From the NCBI RefSeq assembly GCF_020379485.1, contig NC_063452.1:54217377-54281376 (forward strand): a stretch of 64,000 nucleotides of DNA. The letters run 5' to 3'. Origin of the DNA: Brassica napus (Eukaryota > Streptophyta > Magnoliopsida > Brassicales > Brassicaceae). Made by a program: the position numbers and the translations under genes. This document shows positions 1 to 14,354 of this stretch, in pieces. The notes beneath the pieces are model-generated. The model did not search any database. It was not told where the DNA came from and worked only from the letters and a program-made list of their open reading frames with translations. The stretch's first letter is position 1. Each line of letters begins with the position of its first letter.

Positions 1-420
1 AAGCATGCAACAAATCAATAACTAGTATATGTCAATACACAAACTATACGAGTATTTATTTATATCTTTACTACTCTAAACCCATGATTCCATTATTTAG
101 AATTGACACCACAAAAAAGATCTAGATGCAGGAAAAATATGCATGAGACGTAGAGGAAAGAGACGCCATGGAGAAGAACTTTTGTTTTTAATAAAATTTG
201 CTTTACGTTTTAGGTTTAGATTTAACATCCATGTTTACATATATAAGAATATAAGAATACAAATTTTCTATTTTTTAAAAAATCAAATATTTTGATGATT
301 ACATATTAGGTTAGAAGAATATATGTTAATGAATGAAAAATAGAAAATATGTGATTTAGTATTAGAATTTTAGTATATTGGTATTACTAATATATTTAAT
401 TTAAATAATTACAAAATACA
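1..420. other. AT-rich intergenic sequence
   Basis: No open frame, splice-flanked exon or transposon end that I can support. Base composition is strongly AT-rich. Confidence 0.5.
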
Positions 421-593
421 TCAGTTTCTCGGTTCGGTTCGGTTTAAAACCGAACCAAACCGAACCATTCAGATTAGAGAAATCTTCAACCGAATGATTT
501 GAAATAGACTTTGGTTCGGGTTGAATCGGTTTCGATTCGGTTGGTTCGGTTTGACTCGGTTCGGTTCGGTTTTTTTGCCCACCCTTAGTTTGT
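421..593. repeat. Low-complexity CGGTT-rich tract, probable hAT-MITE remnant
   Basis: The tract is built from reiterated GGTTCGGTT and CCGAACC motifs in both orientations. Its right edge (TTTGCCCACCCTTA) resembles the terminal sequence of the complete hAT-like MITE at 30861-31506, which has the same CCGAACC-rich interior. No matching left terminus or target duplication is visible, so this is read as a decayed member of that family. Confidence 0.45.
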
Positions 594-1193
594 ACAATAG
601 TTTTATCATTTATGTTTTTCTACTTTTAATTTTAAGATAAAATATATTAATTGAAATGCAAAACACATTAAAATAAATATCAAAACTCAGATACATAGAA
701 GGTGTTTATTTTATTTATTTGGTTTTTAATTTTATAAACAACAATAAATCCATTAAATTATTACACTATTTATATTTTACTTTGTTGTATAAATTATTCC
801 CATTACCATATTCTATTCATTCTCTCTTCACAAACTTTCTATAATATTATTTGGCTCTCTTTTGATATTTTTTTGTTTTGTTTTGTTTTGTTTTGTATTT
901 TCTTTAGTTGAAGCTCTTGTATTGTATTTTTTAATAGTTGAATTTCTTTTTGTGTCTTTTGCTTGAAGTTTTATCAGCATATTGCTCGTATTTACGTCAT
1001 TACGAAAAACATATTGTTCTTATGCAGATATGCCGATAAAACTTTCGTATCATCTTTGGTATCAAATGTATGATTCACGGTAAACCTTTTTGCAAAGAAA
1101 AAAGTATGATTCACAATCGTGTAAAAATTTCTCTTGCAATCATGTATATTATCAGGGGAGACTCATGAAGTACTATAAAATAGAATATAGTAT
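594..1193. other. Intergenic sequence
   Basis: Nothing coding seen. A short TTTTG repeat lies near 872-893. Confidence 0.4.
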
Positions 1194-1456
1194 TAGGAAA
1201 AGTAATAGCAAGCTACCTGAAATATTGGCCACCACATGGCTGACCGTGCAAAGTAAAGAAATACACACTCAACTACACGAAGTATATGGTATGCATGCTA
1301 ACATCCCTGAACTTTGTGTTGTTATGTAGCCAACATCATTAGCTTAATTTAATTAGTAGGAAATCGTCACATGGACGTCGGAGATGGTAACACCGTGTGA
1401 TTAGCCATTTGATTAGTTTAAAACCGACCCACATGACCCAAATTAAAATAAAACTC
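1194..1456 (+). repeat. Left terminal inverted repeat of the MULE-like element
   Basis: Pairs with 3210-3471 in inverted orientation with small indels and roughly 85% identity by eye. The inner edge is the shared CACATGACCCAAATTAAAAT-type segment. Confidence 0.6.
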
Positions 1457-1770
1457 AGCCCATTTTTAAGAGAAGAGTGTTATTGGGCCACATTTAAAAC
1501 CCGACATCAACCCAATTTTTTTAAAAAAAAATCCGACACAACCCAATCAAATATGATCTGAACCGGTTGCTTCATTCTTCTTCATCCTCAACATCGAAGA
1601 AAACCAGAGACCCAAAATCAAAACAAATCAAAGTGAAGAGACACCATTCCATAGAGCTAAACAGCTAAGATTCACTGAACCCGTTACAGAGATGTTTTGT
1701 TTTTGCTCGATTGTGAGATGAGATGTGAGTAATTGACCGGTTGTTTGATAGATAGATCTAAAATTAGGGT

Positions 1771-3221
1771 CATCAAGAAACAGTAGGAACAAAGGTTATG
1801 GTGGTCGCAAATTTTGTGCTTGTCGGTTGCCATAAAAAAATTTCACGGCTTGGACATAAAAGAATTTAGGCCGAAGGTTCTTTGGGTGCGAATTATAGAA
1901 GGTTATATCAAACAAATTATTTTTGGGATGTTTTACCAGTAATGAGATGGGTTGTTGATATACCATGGATTTTACTCATTTTTAGCCATGGTATATAAGT
2001 GTTTTTAGATACATTACAGTTGTTTTGAAGTCTTTTCAGTATGTTTTTAGGTTTTGGAGTGATTTGGAGGAACATGGTGATTTTGGTGCATTTTGAAAAT
2101 AAAATGATAAAGAATCGTAGCTGGCCATCGACCAGCCTAGCGATCGATGATAGAGGATGATAATCGATCGACCCAGAGATTGTCTAGTCATGTCTGAGTA
2201 GTTGTCCTTGTTAGATTTTTTAGATATTCATGACGGATTAGCCCAAAATATAGAATTGCTAAGTATTAGGATATCCATCAATTAAACTATTCTTAATGCA
2301 TGTGTTCTAGAGTATCTAACTAGAACCTTGCCTATAAATATTAGGGCGCAAGCGGAAGTTTGGTTCTCTTTCTGAATTACTTTAGATTGTGCTAGGATTG
2401 CTAGAAACAAGCGGAAGCTAATTTAGTTAAACCTAGTGAACACGTCAAGTCCGTGTGTAACGCTCCCTGGAAGGTTCATCGATCGACAACTTATTAGTTG
2501 TATCGATCGTTGGGCTGAAAGGTGTATCGATCGACACCCCATTGTTGGAATCGATGGACACTTTCTTAGGACCAACAAGCGACATCTGAGGTCCTAGATC
2601 CGGCAATAGATAGCTTAAAAATACGGAAGTTGATAGACTATTCTTATTGTTTGAGTTCTAGAATATCCAATATATTCTTAGTATTTATATCTCTATAATC
2701 CTGATTGTCTGAATAGAAACCCTAAGTCTAACGCTTTCCATATGTCTTAAAACCTCAATCAATCAACTGAACAATTACTTGTTCACAACCTTGCTATTCA
2801 CATTTAAAACCTGTTTGCCTAGCTTAACCACATAACTAGTACGTAGATCTAGTGTGTGCCTTAGCTCCCTGTGAATTCGATCCCTAAGTACTGCAACTCG
2901 GCCTCTTATTTGAGAGAGTACAAATCACTTATAGGCTAATTTGAGTGATATCAGTTGTAACATGTTTTGTTGTTTCATAAGGAAGAAAGGAATAAGCATT
3001 GTTCTTACTGCGAGTGGCTTGATGAAGAAGAAGTTAATGGTTGGCCAAAGAGGGCTTTGCTTGAAGCACGAGATGAAACCCTTGAAAAGAAGAAACAGAT
3101 AAGTGAACTAATTGTCACTGTCAATTTCTTTCATATGGAATTGAAGCATCAGAAGGTGGGAAAACGGGGTTGTAGTAATGGAGATGAAGAGAACAAACGA
3201 CTAGGTTGGTTTTTATTTTAA
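1771..3221 (+). pseudogene. GRF-type zinc finger protein fragment
   Basis: The first exon-like part at about 1771-1900 reads, with two in-frame stops, as a GRF zinc finger: CACRLP, then FTAWT, then GRRFFGCELY. The second part near 2984-3221 continues with NKHCSYCEWLDEEE and NGWPKRALLEARDE, which matches the second half of plant GRF zinc-finger proteins of the At4g04775 type (the Cys and WLDEE landmarks are visible). The two parts are separated by an intron-like stretch that contains a solo LTR. The zinc finger is thought to bind nucleic acid, but this copy cannot be functional because of stops at the LP and AWT positions. It lies wholly between MULE terminal repeats, so it was probably captured as a host fragment. 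Confidence 0.6.
2021..2953. mobile_element. Probable solo LTR of a gypsy-type retrotransposon
   Basis: The segment interrupts the intron of the GRF fragment. Its right part (ending GAGTGATATCA after CGATCCCTAAGTACTGCAAC) looks like the end of Brassicaceae gypsy LTRs. The 7-bp string CAGTTGT occurs at both borders (2018-2024 and 2952-2958) and probably contains the 5-bp target duplication. There is no internal coding sequence and no second LTR, hence solo. Exact ends could shift by a few bases. A repeated ATCGATCGAC-type motif lies at 2130-2560. Confidence 0.5.
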
Positions 3222-3471
3222 TTTGGGTCAGGTGGGTCAGTTTTAGAACTAACCAAACAGCTAATCATACGGTGTTACCATCTTTGACGTCCACGTGGCG
3301 ATTTCTGACTAATTAAATTAAGCTAATGATGTTGGCTACATAACAACATAAAGTTCAGGGATGATAGTATGCATAACATTTACTTCGTGTAGTTAAGTGG
3401 GCATTTCTTTACTTTGCATGGTCAGCCATGTGGTGACCGATACTTTAGGTAGTTGCCTATCATTTTTCCTA
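3210..3471 (-). repeat. Right terminal inverted repeat of the MULE-like element
   Basis: Inverted partner of 1194-1456; it shares the GGTGTTACCATC, GCTAATGATGTTGGCTACAT and GGTCAGCCATGTGGT blocks read in the opposite direction. Confidence 0.6.
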
Positions 3472-3639
3472 AAAACTATGTTTCATCCATCTCGGACCAA
3501 CTTTTCGATTCACATTATATATTATTTGGGTAGAAAAATTATCTCATTTTGTTGCTATTATAAGAGATTGAACTCTAAACCGAATAATGAAAAATGACTA
3601 ATTACTTTCTTTAGAGAAGTAAAGTTTTCACAAAATTCA

Positions 3640-5580
3640 TCTCACACATAACATGGTAAAGAGAAGCAAAACTCAAATATAATTTTACCCTCTGGAAAAG
3701 AGAACTCTTCGATGTTGTCATCATCATCTCGACACTCCTTATCATGAGTACAATCTCTTGTTTTTCCGGATCAAAAACTGATCTGAGAGGACCAATATTA
3801 TACCTTCAAAAATAAGAAGTCCTTGATGATCAGCTTGGTGAGTGATAGCACTGGATATACAATTGCAGGCACCACAGCTAACCAAATTAAAATTTATGGT
3901 TTTGTAATAAGCTGCACATTTGGTTTTAGCTTTACAAGTATTGCAAGAAAACTTGAACCATTACGAGTATTACATCCACTAAACCATAAAAGAAGAGTCA
4001 AAGGAGGTTTTACCTCGAGCAAGACGTGATTTCAAAACCCTTAAGGTCATCAAGGAAGAAAAATCTACTAAACCATAAAAGAAGAGTCAAAGGAGGTTTT
4101 ACCTCGAGCAAGACGTGATTTCAAAACCTGTAAGGTCATCAAGGAAGAAAAATTTGGAGAACACCAATTGAAAAAATAAACAATTTAAGGCATTTGAGAT
4201 CAAGTGATTTGAAATTTGAGAGGGGAACAAAACCGACACTCACAGTATGAACGCAACAACAGTGGCTGGTATATTCCACAAGATAAATTTAAAAGAATCT
4301 ACGGCAGATCACTGTAAACCAGCATAATCCGGAATCCAACCAATAAAACTTCTGTTATGAGAACATAAGTATAAAGTCTTAAGAACATAATGAAGGTAGT
4401 TGAAAAAAAACATAATGAAGTATCCTAAGGAATATACCTTGACATTCTTCTTATAACTTTTACCTTTTTATTACTATGAAGACTGCATCTTGGACCCTCC
4501 AACACAATTTTACTTTCGTCCATCTACAGAACCAAGAGAACAGTCATAAATCAGATCCAAGTTATATATAACAAGATGAATGAAGCTCAAAAAAATACAA
4601 ACATTTAGTTTCATTTTCAGCTTATCATATTTTTTCCACTCATGATTGGGTTTCCACAGACATAAGACACTGAAGCTTCAAGGAATTTTTGTTCATTGGA
4701 ACCTGAAAGAGATCACAAATCATGAATTTTTCGGTATAATAAAACCAAATGGAGAAAGAAGAAGCTACAATTTCATTACTTAGCATGACAAAACTGCTTC
4801 CTTCCCACATCAACTTTTCTTTAAGGTTATCAAATTCTTTATTAGACACTAGCTATACCTTCGTAATAGAATGACTCCAAGAAAGAAAGAATCCTCAAAC
4901 TTAAAATACGTAACCCAAAAAAAAAAAAAGAGAATCTTTGTTTCTATGCGTTACTTGCATCGGGTTTGAAATCAACTTCTTCCCTACCAACCTATCCTGA
5001 AGTCAAATCAAGAATGTTTTAAAAACTAAGAAAACTCTCAAAAAGGAATCTGTAGGTTGATTAGAACATAAAAAAATAAAACAAAATTCACACACAGGAA
5101 AGTTCAAATTTTCTATAAATGTTCTCCATACTGAAGGGGACAAAAGAAAGCAGACCATTAGATGTTTTTCAACAATGGCTAAGTTCATCATTACCGTTCT
5201 CTTGTTAAAGTTGACTCTTTCCATCGTAGAAACTGAAACTCAACCCAGATACCACAAATCCATCCCTTCTCGGATCCGGTTCAGGTCTCGAGTTAACATC
5301 TTCAGTTGAGATGCTATACCGGTGAATTTAGTAAACTTCATCCCATGAATCGTTAAGTTTGCAGCGTCCTTTGACGACGACGATTGCTTTTAACCGCCGT
5401 CTGTGCCACCATCGTCAGCACGACCTGTACATGATCCCACGGCAAAGAAAACCCGATAGGTACAAATCCTTTTCAATCCATGTAACCTCGAGGGAGATAT
5501 CCAAGCAGGAGGCATCACCGGGTCGACATCCAGCGAAATTTTGTCGGTAAGAGTATCCAGTGCTTCACTCCTGATTATGC
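3640..5580 (-). pseudogene. Possible decayed multi-exon gene for a membrane protein
   Basis: Read on the minus strand, several short hydrophobic or exon-like stretches follow one another: near 5230-5370 (GMKFTKFTGIASQLKMLTRD), near 4250-4330 (SFKFILWNIPATVVAFIL followed by a GTGAGT donor), a small exon-like piece ending in a GTAAAA donor that is tandemly duplicated at 3978-4152, and near 3830-3970 (KLKPNVQLITKP, stop, ILIWLAVVPAIVYPVLSL). Together these suggest a polytopic membrane protein with introns. Internal stops and the duplicated exon argue that it is no longer functional. I do not recognise the family. Confidence 0.3.
3978..4152. repeat. Tandem duplication, two units of about 89 bp
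   Basis: The segment beginning ACTAAACCATAAAAGAAGAG at 3978 repeats at 4067 with only a couple of mismatches. It spans a minus-strand exon-like end and its GTAAAA splice donor, so the donor is doubled. Confidence 0.85.
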
Positions 5581-6847
5581 TGGAGATTAAATTGATCGGT
5601 GCCGATAGTCATGAAGTTATCGAAGCGTCTATGCTCGGAAAGTTATTGTTTAATGGATTGGTTCTCTTTGGTTGCTTATGTGTTGATAACAATACATAAT
5701 ATTCTTTAGAAATTCCCTTTGAGAGACTTTCTGCTAATGATGCTCTTATAACACTATATATCTAACAATTTATATTTAAAAATCACATAATTGAAACTTT
5801 TTGCAAGAAAAATGCAGAAAACACAGAAGCTTGAATGCGTTTTATATTGTTGTAGTTTTAATAGTATGAAAAATTCAATTTAGTTATTGTAGTTAAAAAA
5901 TTTAAAGATTAATGAAAGTAAATTGTGTCTTAAAAAAGGTATTCTGGACTACACTTTTCTACTTGGTAATGTATTATGTTTTTCTTTTCCTTTTGTAATT
6001 TCTATTTGCAAAGTATAATAGGTATTAATTACTTGCATACAATACAATGTTGTAAGCGGTGATTATGCGTTTTATAGAATATTATTGTTTAGGCGGTCGT
6101 CTAAACTGATTTTTTATATGTCTAGACCAATCTTTTTTAAAAAAAAATCAGTTTGAAAAAATCGTTTCGTTCATACAAGATTTACCGATTAGGCGGGCGT
6201 ATAAGAGCCAACCGATTTTTAGAACACTGCATGCATATAATAACCACTCATCTCCGCTGCCATATCTCTAATCACATGTTTCCATTATTTTATTAAACCA
6301 GTGATGGCTTAAAAACATCACAGCTTATTAGGTTTCATTAGACCGATTCAATGTTTCTATTATTTAATTACATTTACGTACACCAATGATGATTCAATTA
6401 GACGGATTCAACAGCATACTCAATTCATACGCGGAAGAATAAATCATTTTTATGTGGCATGAGCCGCCGAGTGAAAGATTCAACCATTCCTACATGAGTC
6501 AGTAAACATTTAACATTCACATGATTCTTATATGCATTAATAATCGTTAACTTGATGTTTTTCCTTTGATACTGAATACTAATTAATTTTACTTCATCGA
6601 TTTTAAAACATAAAATAAAGAAGAAAACTGTAACTAACAAGGTCAAAACACACAGTACACATGTACGTTCGTTGATTATATATACCTAATTATCGTCAAG
6701 TCAATTGTTATGTACCGTTACTCAGTTTTTTTGTCCATTTTTAGCCATCCTTAGTTATTTCCTTTCCTTTCATGACGTAAATTGATATGGCTCTTTTATT
6801 GACCTGCTCCCAAGGCCATCAGCCGGCACTCAACAATAATCTATGTA
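5581..6847. other. Intergenic, with a repeat-like AT-rich stretch
   Basis: No gene recognised. The part around 6085-6235, with mirrored GGCGGTCGT and GGCGGGCGT motifs and the phrase GATTTTTAGAACACTGC, looks like a Brassicaceae repeat family, but I cannot place its ends. Confidence 0.35.
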
Positions 6848-7407
6848 GAGTAAAAACTCCTATAAATTAATGCTCCATAAATTAATAATCTCTATAAATT
6901 AATAAATTTTACCGGTTCCAACTTGGACCGGTGTAAAATATGACATAAATCGATAAAATAATAAAATAATAATATTTTTATAACTTCCATGTAAATATAT
7001 AGTCTCATTAAAATCATAAATTAATAATCTATCTATATATAATTTTATATAAGTAAAAAATAAACATTATATTATTCATTTTATATTCACAGTGAAAATA
7101 TCTTTATTTTTCTTAACATTTTAATATATTTTGATAATAGTTAGTAAAATTATATCGAAAACCATTTAACAATCATATAAAACATAAAACTATACACCAA
7201 ATAAGATAATAAAACAATATGAAAGTCATGAAATTTCTAAAATTTGAATAATGTACATACGATAAAATCAAATATTTCATATTTTATATATAAACATAAT
7301 AAAAATAGAAAAAAAAAATTAAATAAGAAAACTTTTGTAAATTAATATCTCTTTAAATTAACAAAATTTCAAAGTCTCAATATTATTAATTTATAGAGGT
7401 TTTACTG
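6848..7407. mobile_element. Emigrant-like MITE (pogo / Tc1-mariner type)
   Basis: The left end AGTAAAAACTCCTATAAATT and the right end (read inverted) CAGTAAAACCTCTATAAATT form terminal inverted repeats that match the Emigrant consensus as I remember it. Both ends are flanked by the dinucleotide TA (6846-6847 and 7408-7409), the expected target duplication. The 560-bp length fits the family. The interior is AT-rich and non-coding. It lies about 480 bp upstream of the peroxidase start codon. Confidence 0.85.
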
Positions 7408-7791
7408 TATATATCTTTATATTTTATTCTATGTTTTAAAAAATTATATTTTATTTGTGTTTTTCAAAAGCTTCAATTTTTTTAATCAAAATATTTCAAA
7501 TAAGAGATTTTAACCTAGGCTTTTCAAACTTAAAAAAAAACTCACAAATAATGGTGTCACATTTTTAAAGATTCAACTTGATCTACTTTGTTCTCAATTT
7601 TTTTTTTGATATACTCAAATTCGTTGTATTTGTATACTTTACAACTGCACCAAATTGTAGTCAGAGATGCTAATCATCATATTTTATTATGTGTCACAAA
7701 ATAAAATTAGAAAGTCTATACCGCACTGAAATGTTTTGTAACTTTCCTAGAATATGTATAAAATTTCTTCCATCGTTAGGTATAAGCTCTT

Positions 7792-7799
7792 TATAAAAG
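7792..7799 (+). promoter_or_regulatory. TATA box of the peroxidase gene
   Basis: TATAAAAG lies 92 bp before the start codon in otherwise AT-rich sequence, a usual spacing for a plant TATA element with a short 5' leader. Confidence 0.65.
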
Positions 7800-7890
7800 G
7801 CGTCACTCTTTTTAACATCAATCCACAATATCCTCTAAGCTTATTCTTTCTATCGCTCTGTTTGACTAATTAACATAGAGCGACAGAAGA

Positions 7891-9790
<1,900 letters not shown>

Positions 9791-12405
9791 TACGGTTTTG
9801 CTTAATGCATCGTCAAGTGATCAAATTTACGTGTTGATTATACTTAATAAGTTGTATTTCTGCTTTTCCACAATTGTTTATCTCCATTTGATTTTGTTTT
9901 ACTATATTAAGGTTAAGCATGTCCATTATTAATTTTTTCTCGCTTCTCAGATTGTAATCATACACACATATATAAATGAGAAGAGCGTCAACAAAGTAAT
10001 TAAACTTCTGTAAGGAAAAGAAATAAAAAAAGTGGCGAACGACGTCGTTGCAGTCGAGATAGTCGTCTCATGTAGTACGTATATAAAGCTGTGCTTTGCT
10101 GCAGTACAACACACCAGAACACCGATGTTTAGTCGTACATACAGAAACTTGGGTTAAATAATTAAGAATACATTAATAATGTTTTTCATTACATTAGTCA
10201 CATGGAAAATATTTTTAAAATTTAGCTAACTATAATTTAAAAACTTACAAATCAGCAACCTCAAAAATACGATATAGCACGGCTCGTTAATCGTACACAG
10301 TAGTACAACACATGAATTGTACTGCTTTCAGACAATGTCTTATAAACTACATGTAGTTCCATGGTGATTAAACATAGCAAGAAAGGGTTTTTTTCCTGGA
10401 TTTGTACGAACATCATTGAGTGCAGCGTTGATGTGATTTACTTCTCTTTTTCATTGTTGAATGGATTAAAGCAATTTACATCAACGTTGGCTCAATTATG
10501 TTTTTCTGATTTTCAGGATCATAGAGAAAAAACATTCACAAACAAATTTTATCATTGATGTCATTCCAACTCCAGATTCAAATCTCTAGCTCTTTTTCGA
10601 GTCTTACAACAAACTTTCACCATTCAAAATAACTTAGAGAAGCACCGAAAAGGATTCAATATGCGAGGTTGGTCTCTTTAATGGAATTGTGAACAGTTTC
10701 GTTTATTGAATAATAGCGACAGTTCTAAAATGTATTTTATTTTAATGAAAATCATGGCTTTTAAATATATACTACTGGTAATGGAGACGAGAGGTAAGAC
10801 CGTAAGAGTGACATTAAAATTATTATATTTTCAAAATATTATCACCGTTTTTAAACAGAAAGTGAACAACTTTGTTAATAAGATTAACGTCGCACTAATG
10901 TTCAAAAAAAGAGAAGATTAATATCGCATATTCGAATCTCTATTGGGTGCATTTTCAAGTTATTTTGTATGTTGAAGGTGTATTGTTAGAATCGAAAATA
11001 TAATAATTTTAAATGTTCTAAACGGCGTATAGGAATAAGACATCCATGACTCGTGGCGGTAAAGTAACGTTATTCAACCTTTAACACATGATATCTGATG
11101 TGTCTTTCAAAAAAAAGGAAAAAACATATAAATCCAAAAATTATTATTAGTTCGAGTATAACTTTGTTGATTTTTTAATCGCTAAGAATCACATAACAAC
11201 TTTTATAACTTCATCAATATATATATAGGTACTAGGAAGTAGTAAGTTCCAAATATACTTGTTTTACTTTCTAAAGTTTTTACATTTATACTTGTTTGTT
11301 CTGTAAAAAAAACTTGCAACTTATATTAAAGTTGCATTTCAGAACTACTAAATTATTATTACAATCTCACACATAACGTGGATCAATCATCTAGCTAGTT
11401 TCTATCAGCTAAGAACGACGCTCGATTTGAAAATCTGGCAGAATTATAGTGGACAAATGTCGCTTTCAATCCTGAGTATTCATGAATTCATACTCTAGAA
11501 TGTACCCCTAACTTTATAAAGTAGTGGTGAGAATTGTTAGTACAAATATACATGTCGGTATCTTTTTTATCAAAACAAACTTGAAAATAAAAGATATCAC
11601 TTTGGCATTATTATAGTGATCGATTTTTTTATCAAAATTTCAAAATTACTCTTTTTCTATAACCAAAACAAAGCAACGTTCATAAAGCAATCGCAAAAGT
11701 TTTTCTAATTTCTTAACAAATAAAAAAAGGTGAAGAAATCCCGGAAAATATTTACGTAGACAATAACAAACTCCCACTTGTCAAAAGATGACCAGAAGAA
11801 CCGCTAGTTGTCTCAGAGCACCATTAACCCAAATGTTTATAGGAGATGTTTAACAAAAAAATAATATAATAGTAAGTAGGTTCCAAAGTGGGATCTACAA
11901 AATTTTAAACATCAGTTATTCTGTAGCCTATTTAAACACCGTTGTTTACACTATTCACGAATCCTACTGACACATGGCAGTCCGCGATTAATCCATTTTT
12001 TAATTTTTTTTTTTTAATCAGGAAAAAGAAAAAAATTTAAACACCCCATTATGGGTCGTTGGGTTAATGGTGCTCTGAGTCAGTGTAGATACATGAGGCA
12101 CCGTAATATTCATTTTAGGAGTTTAGCTCATGCATCCATTCATCCACAAAACTTTTCTATTGCAACAGTATTTTTAATCTACATCTCATTTTATAAAGGG
12201 AATTTTTTGAATACATGTAGAATATACACACGTTGAGACACTTAATTTTATCTACATGAAGACACTCTGATAAGACTTGAAAGATCTTCGGCAAAAGTTT
12301 CACTCGTACACATACTTTAACATCTCACATGAGACTAGATTTTACATGGATGTTCCATATCTCAAGCGGGTCATATGTTTTAAGGAAAATTTTAGGTTGA
12401 TCGAT
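9791..12405. other. Intergenic, first copy of the duplicated block
   Basis: From about 9846 the sequence aligns with 42613 onward, with many small indels and substitutions. I see no coding exon. Shared blocks such as the TGGTCTCTTTAATG and AAAGTAACGTTATTCAACC segments help align the two copies. Confidence 0.6.
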
Positions 12406-12777
12406 CTACCTAGCCCCAAAGGGGAACCACATCTCATGGATGTCTGACTGGTACGAGACCATGAACAAGATGATCACGAGAACTGTTGCTACTCCCCAAG
12501 GAGAAGAACCAGCACGGTGGATGGAGTCTTGTTCAGGCCAGGGGACGTAGAAGGAAAGGCCGCCTGAGAAGATGTGGAGGAGGAGGAGGAGGAAGAGAGG
12601 GGAGAGCATGAAGACGAGCTTGAGCTGGTTCATGGTGTCTTCGAGGACGGACTCGTAGTTCAAGTACCATGTGAGAGACAATACAAAGAAGACAACCATG
12701 AAGAAAAAACAGACATGTGGGTCTGGGAGAGAAAGGTAGTCTAGGTACGATGAACCGTAGTATGGTGATCTCTCCAT
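12406..12777 (-). CDS. Small three-helix membrane protein, At5g19875-like
   Basis: A single-exon 123-aa protein starting MERSPYYGSSYLDYLSLPDP. Three hydrophobic stretches are visible: about residues 22-43 (VCFFFMVVFFVLSL), 54-73 (LVFMLSPLFLLLLLHIFSG) and 93-111 (GVATVLVIILFMVSY). The second and third are separated by a conserved-looking loop, YVPWPEQDSIHRAGSSPWG. I recall an Arabidopsis protein of unknown function (At5g19875) with this sequence pattern directly next to PER58, which agrees with its position here. A TATA box lies 109 bp upstream. The copy at 45679-46050 differs at a few residues (for example TWYL versus TLYL) and is also intact, so both may be expressed. Biochemical role unknown. 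Confidence 0.85.
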   Translation of the reverse strand: MERSPYYGSSYLDYLSLPDPHVCFFFMVVFFVLSLTWYLNYESVLEDTMNQLKLVFMLSPLFLLLLLHIFSGGLSFYVPWPEQDSIHRAGSSPWGVATVLVIILFMVSYQSDIHEMWFPFGAR

Positions 12778-12885
12778 GTATTTCTTCTTCTTCTTGATCT
12801 TCTCTGGTTTTGGTAAAGGTCTAAAGTTCTTAGAATGTGTAAGTGAAGTCTAGATGTCTCTATAATGAGTGTGTGTGTAGCAGTG

Positions 12886-12893
12886 TATTTATA
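12886..12893 (-). promoter_or_regulatory. TATA box of the small membrane protein gene
   Basis: TATAAATA on the minus strand, 109 bp upstream of the start codon, preserved at the same place in the duplicate (46162-46169). A short GTGTGT run lies between it and the gene. Confidence 0.65.
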
Positions 12894-13858
12894 CCAAGAA
12901 TTATATTATAGAGTAGAAAAATATTAATTTTCGTTGATTTATTAGATTGAAATATTGTAGGGCTTTTGGGGGGGTTTGAAGTGGTCGGTTCAGACCACGT
13001 GGATATTGTCATATGGTTCTATATTAAAACATCAAATTATTTCCTTTTAAATTTAAAGCCAAATAAAGTAAACTAAAGAGGTGTCTTCACTATTTTTTAT
13101 ATGTACTAGAAATTTTCTCCGCACTACACGCGGATTATATATTTTAATTTTTAAGAGTTTATATTTTGTATAATGCAATTTGTTTGTTTGAGTATGTATC
13201 TAATTTTTAAAGCGTGGTTTATATTTTTAGTTTTAAATTTTTTACATTTTATACTATTATGTCAATTGTTCTGTTTGAGTATGTATCTAATTTTTTTAAC
13301 AATTTTGTAACAGTATTTTGGTTTAAAGTGTTGCTCGTTTTTTAGTTTTAGAAGGAATTTTGGTTTTTGTTTTTCAAAAACCATTGTATTATCGAAATTT
13401 CATTGTATAACCAAAAAAAACTTCAATTTACCAAATATACATAACAACGTAATGGTTAGAGTATAGCCTATACATTATATAATTATTGCTAAATCACCCT
13501 ATATGCAGTGTTAATTTTTGTTATTTTTTTCTTTTATTTTCTTTGTAGTTAGCATGTCTTCCCCATCTAATGTAACTACTTTAGTTTTGTATTAACACAA
13601 TTATTTACTTTTGCATTTCACATATTAAAAAGATAGATTTTTTTACACATAATATGCTCTGTAAATTTTAAATAGATATATATATATATATACAATTTTA
13701 TACCACACTCTATATATTAGTTTTTTAAATCTATAATATACTACATATTTGTATAGTATAGTTTAGTTTCAATTTCAAATTAGACATAATTTTGTTGTTT
13801 GATCAAAAAAAACATAATTTTGTTGAATTCTATTTTACTTTGAACATATAGAATACAA

Positions 13859-14004
<146 letters not shown>

Positions 14005-14070
14005 ATATATTATATTCACATAAACTGTTCTATGTGTATATAAAAATAGAATACTATTATAATAATATAT

Positions 14071-14354
14071 AGCATATAGTTATTTATTTAATTTCTTTTT
14101 GTATTACACAAATTATCCCTTGTATTATCCCATTAAGGTTTCTGAAAAAAATGATTTAAGGGAATCAAAAACCTTTGTAATAATCAATTAAGATTTTAAC
14201 CAAAAAATCCTAAGCATATAGTTATTTATTTAATTTCTTTTTGTATTACACAAATTAACCCTTGTATTATCCCATTAAGATTTCTGAAAAAAATGATTTA
14301 AGGGAATCAAAAACCTTCGTAACAATCAATGAAGATTTTAACCAAAGATCCTAA
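14071..14354. repeat. Tandem duplication, two units of 142 bp
   Basis: The segment starting AGCATATAGTTATTTATTTA at 14071 repeats at 14213 with a few substitutions. Non-coding; lies within the Helitron. Confidence 0.9.

Larger units (their letters stand above)
1194..3471. mobile_element. MULE-like element with long terminal inverted repeats
   Basis: About 260 bp at 1194-1456 recur in inverted orientation at 3210-3471. Both arms carry the same landmarks in mirrored order: ACCACATGGCTGACC, the CTTTACTTTGCA region, GCTAATGATGTTGGCTACATAACA, and a GGTAACACCGT block. Long, subterminally extended inverted repeats are typical of Mutator-like elements. The interior holds no transposase but a GRF zinc-finger gene fragment and a solo LTR, so this looks like a gene-capturing, non-autonomous MULE. 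I could not define a 9-bp target duplication; the outer ends are accurate to perhaps 20 bp. Confidence 0.6.

Noticed and set aside
2106..2953. Alternative solo LTR start at 2106 (TGATAAAG, pairing with ATATCA at the end)
   Set aside because: The flanks do not give a target duplication, whereas the 2018-2024 / 2952-2958 match does.
5359..5550. 63-codon plus-strand frame
   Set aside because: Opposite strand shows the more gene-like, splice-bordered pieces; this frame has no recognisable motif.
12051..12236. 61-codon plus-strand frame between the peroxidase and the membrane gene
   Set aside because: It is not conserved as an open frame in the duplicated block near 45365-45500 and has no family resemblance.
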